NCBI GenBank assembly: GCA_002794735.1
Contig: NBAZ01000002.1
Span: forward strand, 2,542,001-2,606,000
Direction: 5' to 3'
DNA length: 64,000 bases
Origin: Pyrrhoderma lamaoense
Lineage: Eukaryota; Basidiomycota; Agaricomycetes; Hymenochaetales; Hymenochaetaceae
Below the pieces are notes generated by a model that was not told the DNA's origin, did no database searches, and was given only the letters and a program-made list of their open reading frames with translations. The translations under genes and the position numbers were made by a program. Positions 60,698 to 64,000 of the stretch are shown here, piece after piece. Position 1 is the first letter of the stretch. Each line of letters starts with the position of its first letter.

Positions 60698-62007
60698 ATT
60701 TATAGAGAATTAACTCCAGACACTCTTATCTTTTTCATAAAGGGAGAGAAATGTGGAGGATTCATAGATAAGGATGACGAGAGTGTGGTACGTATCCCCA
60801 AGAGAACACCAGTGAATCTGAAGTACGAAGAAAACGGAATGTTATGCGTCTCAGCATATTTTGGATCCAGAAAGCACGAAGCCAGACAATTTCAAAACCA
60901 GATGATGAGATATAGCAAGGAATGGGAGTCCTTCACAGCAGATATTTCCTTCACAAACTCTAGTCAACCGTCGGCGATAGACATTCTGTCAATGAGTCCA
61001 GAGAAAGAAATAATAGATCTACCCCGTCTAAAGAAACTCGATCTGCGACTTTGGCGTGCGCAACTTTCGAGTTACTGGGGAGCAGAGGATTTCTCTGAGA
61101 ACCTCTATTCAATGCCTAGCTTGCAGGTCCTGAACTGCGTGAACATAGTTCCAAATATCAACACTACTCTCGGAATAACCACATGCTCTATAGCATTCGA
61201 GGGCGTTGTTGAATTAAATGGGGTGTTTGGTAAACTGTCTATGCTTCCCAATTTGGAGACCTTGTCACTATCATTCGAAGAGATACGCCAACAGCATTCT
61301 GAGTCGGCAGTATTTGAATCACTGAAAAAACTAGAACTAAAGCTCCAAGTCGAGAATAGTGATGGATACGGCAAGTTTCCAGAAACCATACAACAACTTC
61401 ATCTCCCTCTACTGGACACTCTCGTCTACGAGTTTAAACGACTGCCAAGCTTCCTGAAGGAATGTCGTCGAGAATTTTGGGTGCAGTAGCTAGACCTGAA
61501 CAGCACTTTATTCCTCGCAAAGACAATATTCCCTTGTTAAAGAATGTCTCTGTCAAATTACTTGATATAAGGGAGTATAACAACACCATCAAAGACCTTC
61601 TCGCGTGGTTCCCGCACATATCGAATCTCAAGATTGATTATCACGGCTTTGAACACGATAGGCCGTATGCAGGCCATTGTGGAAGTATCACCCAAACATG
61701 TAAACTGAAACTGCTCACCATTGTGGATAGAGGAAGGGTGTTTGCTGATGATTTTGTGGGGATACTGAGCCATGTGAGGCATATTCCAGGGATGGAAGAC
61801 TTCAAGGGTGTATGTTTCGAGATTCCAGAGACCACCAAACACTGTTCATTTGAAGAAAAATGGATCAAGGAGTTTCGTACATATTTCGGTCCTGAATTCG
61901 GACCAGTGGGAAAGGATTATCTCAATTATAGCTATGACAAACCCAAGGGTGCAGAGATTTTTCCGGGTGTTTGGAAACACTTCAGAGACACAGGACGATG
62001 TTTGTAG
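60698..62007 (+). CDS. F-box/LRR-like hypothetical protein, 5' end unresolved
   Basis: The frame is open from 60698 but has no upstream ATG in frame; KRTPVNLKYEENGMLCVSAY is the first clearly coding-like stretch. Leucine-rich, irregular repeats follow (IIDLPRLKKLDLRLWRAQLS, LYSMPSLQVLNCVNIVPN, LSMLPNLETLSLSFEEIRQ, SLKKLELKLQVEN, LHLPLLDTLVYEFKRLPSFL). After a one-base frame shift at TTTT 61475-61478 the coding continues LGAVARPEQHFIPRKDNIPL, LLAWFPHISNLKIDYHGFEH, to WKHFRDTGRCL at 62007. The pattern resembles the LRR-like part of the large agaricomycete F-box families, but the F-box itself is not visible upstream, so the N-terminus is missing, in unseen exons, or lost. Function is unknown. 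Confidence 0.5.
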
Positions 62008-62643
62008 AAAAAAACCTGTTCACTAAAACAGATAGTAATTATTCAGTATAATTCTTTTCCTACTTATTCACATGATATCTAATGTGCATGTACTTCTTCC
62101 ATTTCCGCTACTATTTTATCCTTTGAAGTAAGTGTCTAAATGCATTATATATTCTCTCAATTCAAGTTCCAAATGATAAATATCCTTAATTTATGTAGTC
62201 ACTGACTGCCACGTCGAAACAAATTTGAAACGTTTCAGCTGAATCTTGTGACAGAGAAGGAAATCAAACGTCTCTTCTCGTAAGTATTCAAAGAAACTAC
62301 CAAGCCTTTTGTAGTATGATTTTACTATTATAATAAGGTTCCAAATAACATAAATACCCTGTAGAATATAGGGATGTTATCCCTTACACTAGATCAAAGC
62401 TGAAGTATGTTTATCGAGTGCACCATCCAACTTCTTACAAAAGACTCCGAAGGTTTGTCTCAGTCTATCGATGATCTAATCATGTGTAATCATAAAATAA
62501 CAGAAAGCGATATTACCGATGCCGTGGGTACCATTTATAATGCCCTTAAATCAAGTAAGCTTACTCCAGATCATGCCACCTTCCAGGAGTCTTAACCCTC
62601 CAATACTCTTTGTATTGATGGTAATATTGATCAAATCGTCTTC

Positions 62644-63576
62644 ATGATCTCGTTAGATGTATTCGAATATCATATCCTCGGTGGACACTTACAACTTCTT
62701 CCCGAGATCCTCCGCGCTCAACTCAAGGCATCCTTACTTGGAGGGAGAGTCTATGCAGCAATGTCAAATACCAGTCAAGGGTCCAGAATTGTTGGCGTAC
62801 TTGCATGTTTCGGACCGGGAGAAGAGTTACTAGGGTCGTAAGTAAAAAAAAATCAAAAAAAAAACATTACTCCAAACCCGGCCTGTTCCTTCTGCCATCT
62901 ATCTTAAATGGAGTTTTGAAAACAAACTTTCTCTAGGTCCGCACAGAAAGAAGCAAGACAAGATCTAGTAAATACGATGAACAAACTTGAGGTGGTTGAT
63001 CCTAATGTCGCCGCTTGGTGGAAAGACTATGTGAGCTTAGGATCTCCTTTCTTTAACTCCCTCTACCCCACTACCACCCCACCCCCTCTATTCCCGCTTC
63101 AGTTTGATTGCAATGCATGTTGAAGTAATGTATCAACTAAAAAACCGATCAATAGTATATGCCGAGATACACAGAGAAGTCTGCCATGGTCTTTGGAGGA
63201 CCCGAGTACAAAAGAAGAGGGTGGCATATTTCCTTAATCGGAGTACAACCAGAGTTTCAGTCCTGTGGGATAGGATCACAGCTAATACACTTTATCATAA
63301 ACGAAGTAAGAAAAACGACTCAAGCGCTTTAACAAGGCATATTGTTGTTCAAACTGCCAGCGAAAAAGCCGTAAGTACAAAATTCGATGCATGTACTGAT
63401 TTATTAGACGTCTTGACTCTACTTTTTACCTAATTTTGTCTCGTGTATAGTTGCCATTCTATTCAAGTTTGGGTTTCGTGGAAAAAGGTAAATTCACTGT
63501 TAAATGCGAGAAGAGAATGAACAAGACGTTCATGATGCGCTGCCTTGCATTGGAACTAGATTGTAAAGATACCTAA
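62644..63576 (+). CDS. GNAT-family N-acetyltransferase, 5' exons uncertain
   Basis: The supported part starts at in-frame ATG 62644 (MISLDVFEYHILGGHLQLLP), then LRAQLKASLLGGRVYAAMSN and SRIVGVLACFGPGEELLG. An intron leads to QKEARQDLVNTMNKLEVVDP, NVAAWWKDY, then across an intron YMPRYTEKSAMVFGGPEYKR. The core GNAT motif is GWHISLIGVQPEFQSCGIGS, with the acetyl-CoA loop Q-S-C-G-I-G, followed by QLIHFIINEVRK, HIVVQTASEKA and LPFYSSLGFVEKGKFTV. It ends MMRCLALELDCKDT. Between INEVRK and NDSSALTRHI the frame needs one extra A in the run 63311-63315. An ATG frame at 62407-62595 (MFIECTIQLLTKDSEG) may be an upstream exon. Substrate unknown. Confidence 0.78.
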
Positions 63577-63715
63577 AGAACAGAAAGGGTGTATTCATAT
63601 CCTTATATCAATGTCTGATTCCGTAATACTATCATCATCTACCTACAATTTTCAATAGATATAAGTAGATCCCTAATAATTTTGTACATACAGGAGAAAA
63701 TACGTACATTTATGT

Positions 63716-64000
63716 TCATGAACTCATCTTCAAACATGCCGGTCTCAAACCATCTCCACTCCATTTCGCAACTCAATGAGTAGATCCCTCTTTCGATATG
63801 CAGTGAGGCCTGCACGCAACTCGTACATCGTCGCTGATTAAGAAGTATTAATACTAGTTTTCTCATAAATGTTTGATTGATGAAAAGTGGCGCACAAAGA
63901 TTGAAAAGGTATGGTTCAGCAGTGGCAGCAGCTGACGGAGATGCTTCCAGTGTATTCTCAAGAACTTGTATTCCCTGTACCAAAATCAACAAAATACATG
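63716..64000 (-). CDS. TRAPPC12-like protein, C-terminal end only (cut by window edge)
   Basis: Reading inward from the right edge, an intron ends TTGGTACAG and the exon gives GIQVLENTLEASPSAAATAE and PYLFNL. A second intron (GTGCGC...AATCAG) joins to STMYELRAGLTAYRKRDLLI and E, then AKWSGDGLRPACLKMSS and a stop at 63716. The LFNLxTxYELR ... KRDLL ... KWxGDGLxxxCLKM pattern matches the C-terminal TPR region of TRAPPC12-like proteins of the TRAPP trafficking complex. One base appears missing at about 63772, between LLIE and AKWSGDG. The rest of the gene lies beyond the window. Confidence 0.72.

Noticed and set aside
1..64000. A biosynthetic or defence gene cluster.
   Set aside because: The neighbours are unrelated housekeeping genes on both strands; no synthase plus tailoring set, NLR, CRISPR or phage-like group is seen.

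Overview
The window is nuclear DNA of a basidiomycete fungus, probably an agaricomycete. Nearly every gene is split by many short (about 40-85 bp) GT-AG introns with visible branch points. The gene set is eukaryotic housekeeping, and the hybrid histidine kinase, MARVEL-type membrane protein and WEGYGPWSRQI-domain protein look basidiomycete in style. The base composition is AT-leaning. Reading frames were rebuilt by eye from splice sites and family resemblance; no searches were run.

Layout, left to right. 0-10.7 kb, all minus: GPATCH1-type G-patch protein (C-terminus off the left edge), a RanBP3/Yrb2-type Ran-binding protein, and a membrane hybrid histidine kinase. 10.7-13.4 kb: gene-poor. 13.4-23 kb, minus: VPS25 (ESCRT-II), a four-TM MARVEL-like protein, a HIRIP3/CHZ histone chaperone, and the catalytic subunit of DNA polymerase delta. 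23.2-30 kb: VMS1/ANKZF1 (minus), then phosphomannomutase, RPL30 and a pyridoxal-reductase-like aldo-keto reductase (plus). 30.8-31.1 kb: a 335-bp MITE with long terminal inverted repeats and TA target duplication. 31.2-38 kb: LEO1 (plus), ataxin-10-like (minus), WEGY-domain protein (plus). 39.6-43.6 kb: lanosterol synthase and a Nudix/CoA diphosphatase (plus). 43.8-52 kb: VMA12-like (minus), condensin kleisin BRN1/NCAPH (plus), ARP9 (plus), BRAP2/ETP1 E3 ligase (minus). 52.3-59 kb, minus: sulfite reductase beta subunit MET5 and a three-finger C2H2 protein. 59-64 kb: gene-poor stretch, an F-box/LRR-like protein, a GNAT acetyltransferase, and the C-terminal end of a TRAPPC12-like protein cut by the right edge.

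The genes do not form a pathway cluster or operon. Several work on chromatin and replication (pol delta, HIRIP3, LEO1, ARP9, condensin) and several on trafficking and protein quality control (VPS25, TRAPPC12, VMA12, VMS1, BRAP2). I found no convincing undescribed system, CRISPR, rRNA or tRNA. The points most worth a second look are: (i) a recurring loss of exactly one base, often in short homopolymers, in at least ten otherwise conserved genes, which reads as an assembly artefact rather than biology; (ii) the MITE; (iii) E-box (CACGTG) and MluI-box (ACGCGT) promoter signals placed just upstream of start codons; and (iv) a few unusual residues and splice sites.
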